A DNA stretch of 64,000 nt from Sandaracinobacteroides hominis (GTDB taxonomy: Bacteria > Pseudomonadota > Alphaproteobacteria > Sphingomonadales > Sphingomonadaceae). The stretch is taken from positions 868,001-932,000 of the forward strand of contig NZ_JADCUC010000001.1 of NCBI RefSeq assembly GCF_016464365.1, given 5' to 3'. Below, piece by piece: positions 16,962-26,475 of the stretch (its first letter is position 1; each line of letters begins with the position of its first letter). Made by a program: the position numbers and the translations under genes. Under the pieces are notes generated by a model. The model had not been told where the DNA came from. It worked only from the letters and a program-made list of their open reading frames with translations, and made no database searches.

Positions 16962-19216
16962 CCACCGATGCCGACGCAGGAATCATTGAAGCCCCCTTTG
17001 GCGACGCGCTTTCCGAACGCTATCTCGTCTATGCCCTGAGCACGATCACCGCGCGCTCGCTGCCCGATGTCCGCGACGGGCTGAAGCCGGTGCACCGCCG
17101 CCTGCTGTGGGCGATGCGTCTGCTGAAGCTGGACCCGGCGAACGCACCCAAGAAATGCGCCCGCGTGGTCGGCGACGTGATCGGCAAATATCATCCACAT
17201 GGCGACACCGCAGTCTATGACGCGATGGTCCGCCTCGCGCAGGATTTCGCGCTGCGGTACCCGCTGGTCGAGGGGCAGGGGAACTTCGGCAACATCGACG
17301 GCGATAACGCCGCCGCCATGCGCTACACCGAGGCCCGGCTGACGCGCGCCGCCATCCTGCTGATGGAAGGAGTGGACGACGAGACGGTCGCCTTCAAGCC
17401 CACCTACAATGGCGAAGAGGAAGAGCCGGAAGTGTTCCCGGCGGCCTTCCCGAACCTGCTGGCGAACGGCGCCACCGGAATCGCCGTGGGTATGGCGACC
17501 TCCATCCCGCCGCACAATGTGGCCGAGATCGCTGCGGCGGCGAACTTGCTGCTGGATGATCCGGCGGTAAATCTCGCCACCTTGATGGCGATGATGCCAG
17601 GACCGGACTTCCCGACCGGTGGCATCATCGTGGAGCCACGCGAGAGCCTGATCGAGGCCTATGCGACCGGGCGCGGCGGCGTTCGCTTGCGGGCGCGCTG
17701 GTCTGTCGAGGAGCTCGGGCGCGGCACCTGGTCCATCGTCGTCAGCGAGATCCCGTGGGGCGTGCAGAAGGGCCGGCTGATCGAGCAGATCGCCCAGCTG
17801 ATCGCCGACAAGAAGCTGCCCATACTGGAAGACGTCCGCGACGAGAGCGACGCCGAGATCCGGCTGGTCCTCGAGCCGCGCTCGCGGAACGTCGATCCCG
17901 AACAGCTGATGGAGGGGCTGTTTCGCCTGACCGATCTGGAAACGCGCATTTCCATCAATCTGAACGTGCTGCTGCCCGACCGGACGCCAAAGGTGCTGGG
18001 GCTGCGCGCGCTGCTGCAGGCGTGGCTGGATCACCGGCAGGACGTGCTGGTGAAGGCCAGCCGCCATCGCCTGAGCGAGATCGTAGACCGGCTGGAGCTG
18101 CTCGCCGGCTATATCATCGCCTACCTGAACCTCGACGAGGTCATCCGCATCATCCGCACCGAGGATGAACCCAAGCCGGTGCTGATGGCCGCCTTCCAGC
18201 TGACGGAGCGGCAGGCCGAAGCGATCCTGAACATGCGCCTGCGCAGTTTGCGCAAGCTGGAGGAAATGGAACTTCGCCGCGAGCAGGAGAAGCTGCAGGC
18301 CGAGCGCGAGGACCTGGATGCGTTGGTCGGCTCGACCGCAAGGCAGAAGACCGCGCTAAAGAAGCAGCTGGCGGCGCTGATGAAGGAGTTCGGCGGCGCA
18401 ACGGCCATCGGCAAGCGCCGTTCCGACTTTGCCGATGCGCCCGTCGTGGCCGCGATCAGCCGGGAATCGATGATCGAGCGCGAGGCCGTCACCGTCATCA
18501 TCTCGCAGCGGAACTGGATTCGCGCGCAGAAGGGCCATGCGGACCTCGGCCAGCTGGACGGACTGAAATTCAAGGAAGGCGACGGGCTTTCCCGCGCCTT
18601 CCACGCCGAAACGACCGACCGCATCCTGCTGGCGGCTTCGGGCGGCCGCTTCTTCACCGTGCTCGCCAACGATCTGCCGGGCGGGCGCGGTTTCGGCGAA
18701 CCGCTGTCGCTGATGGTCGATTGGCCGCAGGGCGAAGACATCATCGCCGCCCTGCCCTTCAAGCCGGGTCTGAAGTTGCTGCTGGCGGCAACGGATGGGC
18801 GCGGTTTTGTTGCCAATGCAGACGAGCTGCTTGCCGAAACCCGCAAGGGCCGGCAGGTCGTGAACCTGAAGGCAGACCCCACAGGAAAGAACGGGCCAAA
18901 ATTCGCCTTCATCCGCCCGATCGGCGACGGGCACGACCATGTGGCGGTGATCGGCGACAACCGGAAACTGCTGGTTTTCCCGCTGGAGGCGCTGCCGGAA
19001 ATGGCGCGCGGGCAAGGCGTGGCGCTGCAGAAATACAAGGACGGCGGGCTTTCCGACGTGATGACGCTGAAACTGGCGGATGGGCTCAGCTGGAAGCTGC
19101 AGGGCGAATCGGCGCGCACGCGCACGGAAACCGACCTGACGCCCTGGCTCGGCTCGCGGGCTGCCGCCGGACGCTTGCCTCCACAGGGCTTCCCGAAGGA
19201 TAACCGCTTCCAGTAG
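16958..19216 (+). CDS. parC: DNA topoisomerase IV subunit A
   Basis: DNA-cutting subunit of topoisomerase IV, which separates linked daughter chromosomes. 752 aa. Winged-helix/tower region: VHRRLLWAM, KCARVVGDVIGKYHPHGDTAVYDAMVR. The catalytic tyrosine is in AMRYTEARL. The coiled-coil gate region and a C-terminal beta-pinwheel of reduced length follow, as expected for ParC rather than GyrA. The quinolone-region serine/threonine position reads GDTAVY (Thr in place of the usual Ser). parE is not in the window. Confidence 0.95.
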   Translation: MTTDADAGIIEAPFGDALSERYLVYALSTITARSLPDVRDGLKPVHRRLLWAMRLLKLDPANAPKKCARVVGDVIGKYHPHGDTAVYDAMVRLAQDFALRYPLVEGQGNFGNIDGDNAAAMRYTEARLTRAAILLMEGVDDETVAFKPTYNGEEEEPEVFPAAFPNLLANGATGIAVGMATSIPPHNVAEIAAAANLLLDDPAVNLATLMAMMPGPDFPTGGIIVEPRESLIEAYATGRGGVRLRARWSVEELGRGTWSIVVSEIPWGVQKGRLIEQIAQLIADKKLPILEDVRDESDAEIRLVLEPRSRNVDPEQLMEGLFRLTDLETRISINLNVLLPDRTPKVLGLRALLQAWLDHRQDVLVKASRHRLSEIVDRLELLAGYIIAYLNLDEVIRIIRTEDEPKPVLMAAFQLTERQAEAILNMRLRSLRKLEEMELRREQEKLQAEREDLDALVGSTARQKTALKKQLAALMKEFGGATAIGKRRSDFADAPVVAAISRESMIEREAVTVIISQRNWIRAQKGHADLGQLDGLKFKEGDGLSRAFHAETTDRILLAASGGRFFTVLANDLPGGRGFGEPLSLMVDWPQGEDIIAALPFKPGLKLLLAATDGRGFVANADELLAETRKGRQVVNLKADPTGKNGPKFAFIRPIGDGHDHVAVIGDNRKLLVFPLEALPEMARGQGVALQKYKDGGLSDVMTLKLADGLSWKLQGESARTRTETDLTPWLGSRAAAGRLPPQGFPKDNRFQ

Positions 19217-19245
19217 CAGGGTTTCGGGAGTTGTAGGGGAGAGTG

Positions 19246-20580
19246 ATGCTGAAGACCGGGATAACAGCAGCGCTGCTGCTGATGTCGACACTGGTTCAGG
19301 CGGCGGAGACTCCGGCCGAGACGCTCTTCCGAAATGTTCGCGTCTATGACGGCAGGGGAGACGCTCTGTCCGCTCCCACCTCCGTGCTGGTGCGCGGCAA
19401 CCAGATCGCCGCAATCGGGGCCGGCGCAACGGCAGCCGCCGGGGCGAAGGTGATCGATGGCGATGGCCGTACGCTGATGCCGGGCCTGATCGACGCCCAC
19501 TGGCACGCGATGTTCGTTCGCCCCACACCCCAGCAGATGCTGACGGGCGACATCGGCTTTGCCAACATCCAGGCCGGCGCCGAGGCCACTGCCACGCTGA
19601 TGCGCGGCTTCACGACGGTGCGCGATGCAGGCGGCCCCGTGTTCGGGCTGAAGCAGGCGATCGATGCAGATCTGGTGGCCGGACCACGGATCTGGCCCTC
19701 GGGCGCGATGATCACCGTCACCAGCGGCCACGGCGATTTCCGCCAGACCAGCGAAATCCCGCGCGACAGCTCGCAGCCGCTGTCGCGTATGGAAGTGCTG
19801 GGCGCCGCTATGGTAGCCGACAGCCCCGACATGGTCCGCCAGCGGGTGCGCGAGCAACTGATGCTGGGTGCCAGCCAGATCAAGCTGACCGCGGGGGGCG
19901 GGGTCTCGTCTCCCCACAGCCCGCTGGATGTATCCACCTTCACCACGGAAGAGCTGAAGGCAGCGGTGGAGGCGGCCGACAACTGGGGCACCTATGTGAT
20001 GGTGCACGCCTATACGCCCGCTGCCGTCCGCCGCGCGATCGACGCCGGCGTACGCGTGATCGAACATGCGCATCTGATCGATGATGCGACGGCCAAATAT
20101 ATGGCGGAAAAGCGCATCTGGCTTTCTTCGCAGCCGATCACCGAAGTGGATTTCGGCGGCATGTTCCCGCCCGGCAGCGATCAGGATCTGAAGGCGAGGA
20201 TGGTGTTCACCGGCACCGACAACCTCTTCAGGCTGGTGAAGAAATACAAGCTGCACATGAGCTTCGGCACCGATGTGCTCTTCTCCGAGGCCATGGGGCG
20301 GCGGCAGGGCGCCATGCTGGTCGGCATGAACCGCTGGTTCACGCCCGCCGAGGTGCTTCGGCAGGCCACCTCCTCCAACGGCGAACTGCTGGCATTGTCC
20401 GGCAAGCGCGCACCCTATCAGGGCAAGTTGGGTGTCGTGGAGGTAGGCGCGCTGGCCGACCTTCTGCTGGTGGAGGGCGACCCCATCAGCAATTTGTCGC
20501 TGCTGGCGGATGCCGACCGGAATTTCCGCGTCATCATGAAGGATGGCAGGATCTACAAGAACAACCTGGAGGCAGAATGA
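19246..20580 (+). CDS. Exported amidohydrolase-family protein (first of two)
   Basis: 444 aa. The signal peptide is about 20 residues (GITAALLLMSTLVQAAE). It has an amidohydrolase TIM barrel with the first metal pair in DAHWHAM, a conserved lysine in IKLTAGGG (likely carboxylated bridging ligand), later histidines in VHAYTP and EHAHLID, and an aspartate in GTDVLF. The pattern resembles the Xaa-Pro or Xaa-Arg dipeptidase-like carboxypeptidases of this superfamily. Substrate not determinable. The ATG at 19246 has GGGGAGAG upstream. It leads a three-gene operon, overlapping the next gene by 4 bases. Confidence 0.83.
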   Translation: MLKTGITAALLLMSTLVQAAETPAETLFRNVRVYDGRGDALSAPTSVLVRGNQIAAIGAGATAAAGAKVIDGDGRTLMPGLIDAHWHAMFVRPTPQQMLTGDIGFANIQAGAEATATLMRGFTTVRDAGGPVFGLKQAIDADLVAGPRIWPSGAMITVTSGHGDFRQTSEIPRDSSQPLSRMEVLGAAMVADSPDMVRQRVREQLMLGASQIKLTAGGGVSSPHSPLDVSTFTTEELKAAVEAADNWGTYVMVHAYTPAAVRRAIDAGVRVIEHAHLIDDATAKYMAEKRIWLSSQPITEVDFGGMFPPGSDQDLKARMVFTGTDNLFRLVKKYKLHMSFGTDVLFSEAMGRRQGAMLVGMNRWFTPAEVLRQATSSNGELLALSGKRAPYQGKLGVVEVGALADLLLVEGDPISNLSLLADADRNFRVIMKDGRIYKNNLEAE

Positions 20581-21887
20581 TGCGCGCGGTTACGCTGCTC
20601 GCCATCCCGACGCTGTGCCTGGCCGCCCCCGCGCTGGCCGATATCCGCTTCAGCAATGTGCGGGTGTTCGATGGCACCAGCGCCCGGCTTTCAGCGCCGA
20701 CGGACGTGCTGGTGGTCGGCAATCGAATCGAGGCCATCGGCCCTGCGGCCCGTTCCGCCGGCGGCGCGACCGTGATCGACGGCAGGGGCCGCACGCTGAT
20801 GCCGGGCCTGATCGACGTGCATGTCCACCTGACGTTCGGCGCCCTCACCATGCCGCAGCTGATGTCGCCCGACCTTACCCCCGCCTCTGCCGAAGCGGCG
20901 GCGGCGGAGCAGGCGAAGGCGATGCTGCTGCGCGGCTTTACCAGCGTGCGCGATGTGGGCGGCCCGATCTGGGGGCTGAAGGCCGGCATCGACAAGGGCA
21001 GCTATCAGGGCCCCCGCATCTGGCCTTCGGGCGCGACCATCAGCCAGACAGGCGGGCACGGCGATTTCCGCACGCCGGCCGAGCGCTCGCGCCGCTATTT
21101 CGGCAAGGCGTCCCGCGCCGAGGAGCTTGGAGCGACCTTCATCGCCGACGGCCGCGACGATGTGCTGACCGCCACCCGCGAAAACCTGCGCTTCGGCGCC
21201 AGCCAGATCAAGCTGATGGCAGGCGGCGGCACTTCCTCGGAATATGATCCCGTCGACGTCACCCAATATACGCTGGACGAAATGAAGGCGGCGGTGGAGG
21301 CCGCCGACGACTGGAACACCTACGTGACTGTCCACGCCTATACCGACAAGGCCGTGCGACGCGCCGTCGAGGCCGGTGTGAAGTGCATCGAACATGGCCA
21401 GATGATGTCCGAAGACACGCTGAAGCTGCTGCGCGATCGCGGCGTATGGCTGTCGCTGCAGGTGCTGCGCGAAACCACGCCCGACATGTCGCCACAGCGT
21501 GCGGAAAAGCGCAAACCGGTAATTGAGGGCCAGCCGCGCGTTTGGGAGACAGCCAAAAACCTGGGCGTGAAGCTGGCCTGGGGAACCGATTTCCTGTTCG
21601 AGCCGGCGCTGAACAGCACACAAAACGCGAACCTGCTGGAACTGAAGCAATGGTTCACGCCAGCTGAAATCCTGAAGCTCGCCACCCACGACAATGCCCA
21701 GCTGCTGGCGCTTTCCGGTCCGCGCTCGCCCTATCCGGGAAAGCTGGGCGTGGTGGAGGAAGGGGCGCTGGCTGACCTGATCCTGGTGGATGGCGACCCC
21801 ATCGCCAACATCGCGCTGGTGGCGGACCCGGGCAAGAATTTCCGTGTTATCGTGAAGGACGGCAAGATCGTGAAGAACAACCTGTGA
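20577..21887 (+). CDS. Exported amidohydrolase-family protein (second of two)
   Basis: 436 aa paralogue of the preceding gene. The short signal peptide (VTLLAIPTLCLAAPALA) is followed by metal motif DVHVHLTFG, lysine motif IKLMAGGGTSS, VHAYTDKAVRR, IEHGQMM and WGTDFLFE. Two adjacent metal-dependent hydrolases with different barrel loops suggest related but distinct substrates, such as dipeptides or N-acyl amino acids. The start overlaps the previous stop (ATGA), and the stop overlaps the GTG of the next gene. Confidence 0.83.
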   Translation: MMRAVTLLAIPTLCLAAPALADIRFSNVRVFDGTSARLSAPTDVLVVGNRIEAIGPAARSAGGATVIDGRGRTLMPGLIDVHVHLTFGALTMPQLMSPDLTPASAEAAAAEQAKAMLLRGFTSVRDVGGPIWGLKAGIDKGSYQGPRIWPSGATISQTGGHGDFRTPAERSRRYFGKASRAEELGATFIADGRDDVLTATRENLRFGASQIKLMAGGGTSSEYDPVDVTQYTLDEMKAAVEAADDWNTYVTVHAYTDKAVRRAVEAGVKCIEHGQMMSEDTLKLLRDRGVWLSLQVLRETTPDMSPQRAEKRKPVIEGQPRVWETAKNLGVKLAWGTDFLFEPALNSTQNANLLELKQWFTPAEILKLATHDNAQLLALSGPRSPYPGKLGVVEEGALADLILVDGDPIANIALVADPGKNFRVIVKDGKIVKNNL

Positions 21888-22873
21888 GTGTATCCAGACT
21901 ATTGCTGGCGGCGCTGCTTGCGGTCGCCGCCCCGGCTGCAGCCCAGGAACCCGCAACGCCACCCCGCTATCAGATGCCCAACAGCGAGGTGTGGCGCATT
22001 CCGGCAAAGGCGCTGGGGCGCGAGTATGAATATGTCGTCAACCTGCCGCTGGGTTATGCTTCCAACCCCGAGCGCCGCTATCCCGTGTTGATGTACACCG
22101 ATGCGCCGCAGAGCATCGCCCTTATCAACGGCATGCATCGTCGCCTGCGCGCCAGCGAACGGGGCTTGCAGGATGCCATTATCGTTGGCCTGGGCTATGC
22201 CGTGGGCGACAGCGGCGAATACAGCCGCCGCCGCGACTATACCCCTACGGCCCATGGCGACATCGATGCCGTTTCCGACATGCCCGGCCGCCAGGTCGCC
22301 TATGGCGAGGCAGAGGGTTATCGCCAGCACCTGAAGAACGAGCTGTTTCCCGAGCTGGAGCGCCGCTATCGGATCGACCCCGCCCGCCGCACCTATCTGG
22401 GGCACAGCTATGGGGGCCTGTTCGGCATGCACATCCTGCTGAACGATCCGTCGATGTTTCAGCAGTATGTGCTGATCTCCCCGTCGCTCTGGTATGATCG
22501 CCGCCTGATGATCGCCCGCGAGCGTGGCTACGCGATGCGCCACAAGGACATGCCGGCTAAGGTATTCTTCATGATCGGCGGCGAGGAAACCGTGCCCGAC
22601 CCCGACACCGAGCCGCATTCCGCCAGCCGCATGGCGATGGTGGAGGACATGGCGGAAATGGTGCGCAACCTGGAATCGCGCAACTACCCCGGCCTTTCGG
22701 TGAAGCAGCAGGTTTTCCCCGGCGAGGACCATGGCTCCGTCTATGTGCCGGCCGTCCGCGCCGGGCTGGAATGGGCGTTGCCGGGCAGCGGCAAGAGCGA
22801 GCACAAGCCATGCCTCGATGCGGCGGGAAAGCCGATCGCCAATTGCCGCATGCCCTGGGCGCCGCGCGACTGA
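21884..22873 (+). CDS. Exported alpha/beta hydrolase, esterase (IroE/BesA-like)
   Basis: 329 aa with a signal peptide (LLLAALLAVAAPAAAQ). The nucleophile elbow is GHSYGGLFG with Ser near residue 180, and the catalytic His is probably in PGEDHGSVY near the C-terminus. The layout fits the esterase-D branch that includes siderophore esterases and other carboxylesterases. The start is GTG at 21884, overlapping the upstream stop by 4 bases, so it shares the operon with two amidohydrolases. Iron genes are absent nearby, so a siderophore role is not supported; hydrolysis of small ester or peptide substrates fits the context better. Confidence 0.8.
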   Translation: MSVSRLLLAALLAVAAPAAAQEPATPPRYQMPNSEVWRIPAKALGREYEYVVNLPLGYASNPERRYPVLMYTDAPQSIALINGMHRRLRASERGLQDAIIVGLGYAVGDSGEYSRRRDYTPTAHGDIDAVSDMPGRQVAYGEAEGYRQHLKNELFPELERRYRIDPARRTYLGHSYGGLFGMHILLNDPSMFQQYVLISPSLWYDRRLMIARERGYAMRHKDMPAKVFFMIGGEETVPDPDTEPHSASRMAMVEDMAEMVRNLESRNYPGLSVKQQVFPGEDHGSVYVPAVRAGLEWALPGSGKSEHKPCLDAAGKPIANCRMPWAPRD

Positions 22874-22898
22874 AGCGCCCCGACTGAAGCATGAGAAA

Positions 22899-22924
22899 GG
22901 GCCGGCGCCTCCCAACGCCGGCCC
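22899..22924. terminator. Bidirectional terminator between the esterase operon and aceA
   Basis: Perfect 9-bp stem, GGGCCGGCG with CGCCGGCCC, and an 8-base loop. On the minus strand it is followed by TTTCTC; on the plus strand by TCCCCTCCTCC. Confidence 0.75.
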
Positions 22925-22945
22925 TCCCCTCCTCCCCGGTAACAG

Positions 22946-24538
22946 CTAGGCGAACTGGTTCATCGTGTTGTGCGTGCCGCCGGCCTTCAGCGCGGCTTCG
23001 CCGGCGAAATATTCCTTGTGGTCGTCGCCGATGTCCGAGCCGGACATGTTCTGGTGCTTCACGCAGGCGATGCCCTGCCGGATCTCGGCCCTCTGCACAT
23101 TCTTCACATAGCCCAGCATCCCCTGCTCGCCGAAATATTCACGGGCGAGATTGTCGGTGGAGAGCGCCGCCGTGTGATAGGTGGGCAGCGTGATCAGGTG
23201 GTGGAAGATGCCGGCGCGCGCCGCCGCATCGCGCTGGAAGGTGCGGATGCGCTCGTCTGCTTCGGCTGCCAGATCGGTCTGGTCATAGATCACGCTCATC
23301 AGGTTGGCGCGATCATAGGCCGACACGTCCTTGCCGGCCTTGGCCCAGGCGTCGAACACCTGCTGGCGGAAGTTCAGCGTCCAGTTGAAGCTGGGCGAAT
23401 TGTTATAGACCAGCTTGGCGTTGGGGATCACTTCGCGGATACGGTCCACCATCGAAGCGATCTGCTCGATGTGCGGCTTTTCGGTTTCGATCCACAACAG
23501 GTCGGCGCCGTTCTGCAGGCTGTTGATGCAATCCAGCACGCAACGATCTGCACCGGTGCCTTCGCGGAACTGGAACAGGTTGGAGGCAAGGCGCTTCGGA
23601 CGCATCAGCTTGCCATCGCGGTTGATCACCACGTCGCCGTTGCGGGCGGTCGCCGGGTCGATCTCTTCGCAATCGAGGAAGCTGTTATACTGGTCGCCGA
23701 TGTCGCCCGGTTCCTTGGAATAGGCGATCTGCTTCGTGAGGCCCGCGCCCAGCGAGTCCGTGCGGGTTACGATGATGCCGTCCTCCACGCCCAGTTCCAG
23801 GAAGGCGTAGCGGCAAGCCCGGACTTTGGCGAGGAAGTCCTCATGCGGGACGGTCACCTTGCCGTCCTGGTGACCGCACTGCTTCTCGTCGGAGACCTGG
23901 TTTTCGATCTGCAGGGCGCAGGCGCCTGCCTCGATCATCTTCTTCGCGAGCAGATAGGTAGCTTCGGCATTGCCAAAGCCGGCGTCGATGTCGGCGATGA
24001 TCGGCACCACGTGCGTCTCATAGTTGTCGATCGCGTCCAGCAGCACTTTTTCCTTCGCACCGTCGCCGGCTGCGCGGGCCTTGTCCAGATCGCGGAACAG
24101 GCCTCCCAGCTCGCGCGCGTCGGCCTGCTTCAGGAAGGTGTACAGCTCTTCGATCAGGGCCGGCACACTGGTCTTCTCGTGCATGGACTGGTCGGGCAGC
24201 GGACCGAAGTCCGAACGCAGCGCGGCAACCATCCACCCCGACAGATAGAGGTAGCGGCGCTTGGTGGTGCCGAAATGCTTCTTGATGGCGATCAGCTTCT
24301 GCTGGCCGATGAAGCCGTGCCAGCAGCCGAGCGACTGGGTGTATTGCGCCGGATCGGCATCATAGGCGGCCATGTCGCGGCGCATGATTGCGGCGGTATA
24401 GCGGGCAATGTCCAGCCCGGAGCGGAAGCGGTTCTGCAGCTGCATACGGGCAACAGCCTCGGCGCCGATACCGTCCCAGGTGCCGCCCTTGGAAGCGATG
24501 AGATCGCGGGTGGAAGCAACGGTCTCGGAATAGGTCAT
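22946..24538 (-). CDS. aceA: Isocitrate lyase, long form
   Basis: Splits isocitrate to glyoxylate and succinate, the first step of the glyoxylate bypass. 530 aa, the long form known from Pseudomonas and Acinetobacter. The active-site loop reads EKQCGHQDGKVTVP (KQCGH in place of the KKCGH of the short form), with ADIDAGFGNAEATYLL for metal binding and NNSPSFNW near residue 380. The ribosome site AGGAG is 7-8 bases upstream. It is divergent from an ScfR/RamB-type regulator with a palindrome in between. Malate synthase is not in the window. Confidence 0.95.
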   Translation of the reverse strand: MTYSETVASTRDLIASKGGTWDGIGAEAVARMQLQNRFRSGLDIARYTAAIMRRDMAAYDADPAQYTQSLGCWHGFIGQQKLIAIKKHFGTTKRRYLYLSGWMVAALRSDFGPLPDQSMHEKTSVPALIEELYTFLKQADARELGGLFRDLDKARAAGDGAKEKVLLDAIDNYETHVVPIIADIDAGFGNAEATYLLAKKMIEAGACALQIENQVSDEKQCGHQDGKVTVPHEDFLAKVRACRYAFLELGVEDGIIVTRTDSLGAGLTKQIAYSKEPGDIGDQYNSFLDCEEIDPATARNGDVVINRDGKLMRPKRLASNLFQFREGTGADRCVLDCINSLQNGADLLWIETEKPHIEQIASMVDRIREVIPNAKLVYNNSPSFNWTLNFRQQVFDAWAKAGKDVSAYDRANLMSVIYDQTDLAAEADERIRTFQRDAAARAGIFHHLITLPTYHTAALSTDNLAREYFGEQGMLGYVKNVQRAEIRQGIACVKHQNMSGSDIGDDHKEYFAGEAALKAGGTHNTMNQFA

Positions 24539-24621
24539 CTCGGGGCTCCTGCGGCCTGAAAGAGTGGATGCACCCGGAATAGATCGGGAATTTCCCCTGC
24601 AGAACCGCTGTTTCGTTCAGC

Positions 24622-24635
24622 TGTAAAACTTTACA
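24622..24635. promoter_or_regulatory. Palindrome in the aceA-regulator intergenic region
   Basis: TGTAAA-AC-TTTACA is a perfect 6+2+6 dyad, followed by the related half-sites TTGTAATG and TTGTAAGG at 24644-24659. It lies between divergent promoters and is a likely binding site for the adjacent regulator. Confidence 0.5.
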
Positions 24636-24680
24636 AACAGCAGTTGTAATGTTGTAAGGACGAGCACGACAGGAGCGGTG

Positions 24681-26090
24681 ATGGCGCAGGACAGCAGATA
24701 TATCGGCCCACGTCTGCGCCGGCTCAGGCGGGATCTCGGCCTGACACAGGCCAACATGGCGACCGATCTCGATATCTCGCCCTCTTATGTCGCCCTACTG
24801 GAGCGAAACCAGCGCCCGTTGACGGCGGACCTGCTGATCCGGCTGGCGCAGACCTATCAGCTCGATATCGCCCGCCTCGCAGGCGATGGCGGTGCCGAGC
24901 AGCAATCGCGGCTGGACTCCGTGCTGAAGGATCCGATCTTCGCCGATATCGACCTGCCGCCGATGGAGGCCGCCGACGTCGCCGCCAACTATCCCGCCTT
25001 CACCGAAGCCCTGCTGCGTCTGCACACCGCCTGGCGCGAAGAGCAGCTGGCACTGGCCGACCGCAGTGCAGAGGGCGAAGGCAGCGGTCGCAGTGGCTCG
25101 GAACCGCCCGATCCGGTCGCGGAATCGCGCCGCTTCCTGGCCGCGCGCCGAAACTGCTTCCCGCCCCTGGACGACGCCGCCGAGCGCATGGCTGCCACCA
25201 TTGCCCAGGCCGAAGGGCTGCGTGGCTATCTGCGGGCTCGCCACGGCCTGAAGGTGCGCCGCTTGCCCTCCGACGTGATGATGGGCGCAATCCGCCGTCT
25301 CAACCATCATGGCCGCGAAGTGCAGTTGGACGATCAGCTCGACAATGCCAGCCAGAGCTTTCAGCTCGCCCTGCAACTCACCTACCTGGAGCTGAAGTCC
25401 GACATTGACGCCCAGCTCCGCGACGGCCAGTTCGAAACGGAAAACGGTCGCCGGCTGACGCACCGGGCACTGGCCAGCTATGCGGCGGCCGCGATCCTGA
25501 TGCCCTACACCGCCTTCGCCCGCGCCGCGGACCAGCGCCACTATGATGTAGAGGCGCTGGGCCGCCAGTTCGGCGCCAGCTTCGAACAGGCCGCGCACCG
25601 TCTGACCACCCTGCAGAAGCCCGGTCACGCCCGCGTGCCCTTTTTCTTCCTCCGCGTCGATCAGGCTGGCAACGTCTCCAAGCGTCTGGACGGCGCCGGC
25701 TTTCCCTTTGCACGCCACGGCGGTGGCTGCCCGCTGTGGAGCGTGCACCAGGTGTTCCGCACACCCCGCCAGATCGTCGCCCAATGGATCGAACTCCCGG
25801 ACGGTCAGCGATTTTTCTCTGTCGCCCGCACCGTCACACAGGGAATAGGCGGCTTCGGCACCCCCCGCGCGGAACGGGCCATTGCGCTCGTCTGCGCCGA
25901 GGAACATGCAGCCCGGCTGATCTATGCCCGCGCCATTCCGGGGCCGGAGGCAGCAACGCCCATCGGCATCAGCTGCCGCCTTTGCCATCGCGCCGACTGC
26001 ACATCCCGCGCCGCGCCACCCATCGGCCGCGACATGCTGCCAGACGACTACCGGCGCACCAGCGCGCCCTTCGGTTTCTCAGACGGCTAG
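24681..26090 (+). CDS. XRE-family regulator, ScfR/RamB type (short-chain fatty acid regulator)
   Basis: 469 aa. The N-terminal Cro/C1 helix-turn-helix (LRRLRRDLGLTQANMA to ISPSYVALLERNQRPL) is followed by an IrrE/ImmA-like central part that carries no complete HExxH. The C-terminal domain is cysteine-rich (CPLWSVHQVF, CAEEHA, CRLCHRADC), as in regulators of acetate, propionate and glyoxylate metabolism. Homologues sense CoA-linked or acid metabolites and control aceA, which lies divergently 142 bases away. ATG 24681 is chosen over GTG 24678. Confidence 0.85.
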   Translation: MAQDSRYIGPRLRRLRRDLGLTQANMATDLDISPSYVALLERNQRPLTADLLIRLAQTYQLDIARLAGDGGAEQQSRLDSVLKDPIFADIDLPPMEAADVAANYPAFTEALLRLHTAWREEQLALADRSAEGEGSGRSGSEPPDPVAESRRFLAARRNCFPPLDDAAERMAATIAQAEGLRGYLRARHGLKVRRLPSDVMMGAIRRLNHHGREVQLDDQLDNASQSFQLALQLTYLELKSDIDAQLRDGQFETENGRRLTHRALASYAAAAILMPYTAFARAADQRHYDVEALGRQFGASFEQAAHRLTTLQKPGHARVPFFFLRVDQAGNVSKRLDGAGFPFARHGGGCPLWSVHQVFRTPRQIVAQWIELPDGQRFFSVARTVTQGIGGFGTPRAERAIALVCAEEHAARLIYARAIPGPEAATPIGISCRLCHRADCTSRAAPPIGRDMLPDDYRRTSAPFGFSDG

Positions 26091-26154
26091 GATGTGAATC
26101 CCTAAACGGGCCGCGACACTATTGGTCACCCGTGCAAGGTGCGACTTTTCAGCC
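26091..26154. repeat. Half-copy of the palindromic element family
   Basis: GATGTGAATCCCTAAACGGG (26091-26110) and GCGACTTTTCAGCC (26141-26154) match the left outer and inner arms of the element at 12082 with few differences, but the right arms are missing. It starts right after the stop of the regulator gene and overlaps the stop of the next gene (26149-26151). Confidence 0.55.
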
Positions 26155-26466
26155 GACCAGCTTCTCGACGACGGCGAGCACAGCCTCGGCCGCCTTCAGC
26201 GCTTCGGTGACCGCCCCCTCATTGTCAGGGTTCGCTAGCGAGACGAGGCCGCCCGCCTCAAACACGCGCTTCACCAGATCGTCCGGCACCGATGGCAGGG
26301 TTCCGGCCGCCAGATGCGCCGCCAGCTTTTTCATCGCCTCGTTCGCGCGAATCCGTGCCCGCGTTGCCCGGACCGCAAGCTGCGGCGAATCAAGGCGGGT
26401 CGAGAGCCGGGCAAGGCTGTCGCGCAGGCTGGCAAGGGCAGAGGCAAGCTGGATGCCGTCGGACAT
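26149..26466 (-). CDS. Hypothetical helical protein
   Basis: 105 aa, not recognised. Almost wholly alpha-helical in appearance (LASLRDSLARLSTRLDS; ALKAAEAVLAVVEKL). It has no cysteine, signal peptide or membrane segment. It begins 9 bases after the stop of the lipoprotein gene and is probably cotranscribed with it. Good codon use and GGGAGG-like sequence before the start support a real gene. Its stop lies in a repeat element. A small cytosolic adaptor or coiled-coil partner is possible. Confidence 0.6.
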   Translation of the reverse strand: MSDGIQLASALASLRDSLARLSTRLDSPQLAVRATRARIRANEAMKKLAAHLAAGTLPSVPDDLVKRVFEAGGLVSLANPDNEGAVTEALKAAEAVLAVVEKLVG

Positions 26467-26475
26467 GGGAGGCTC

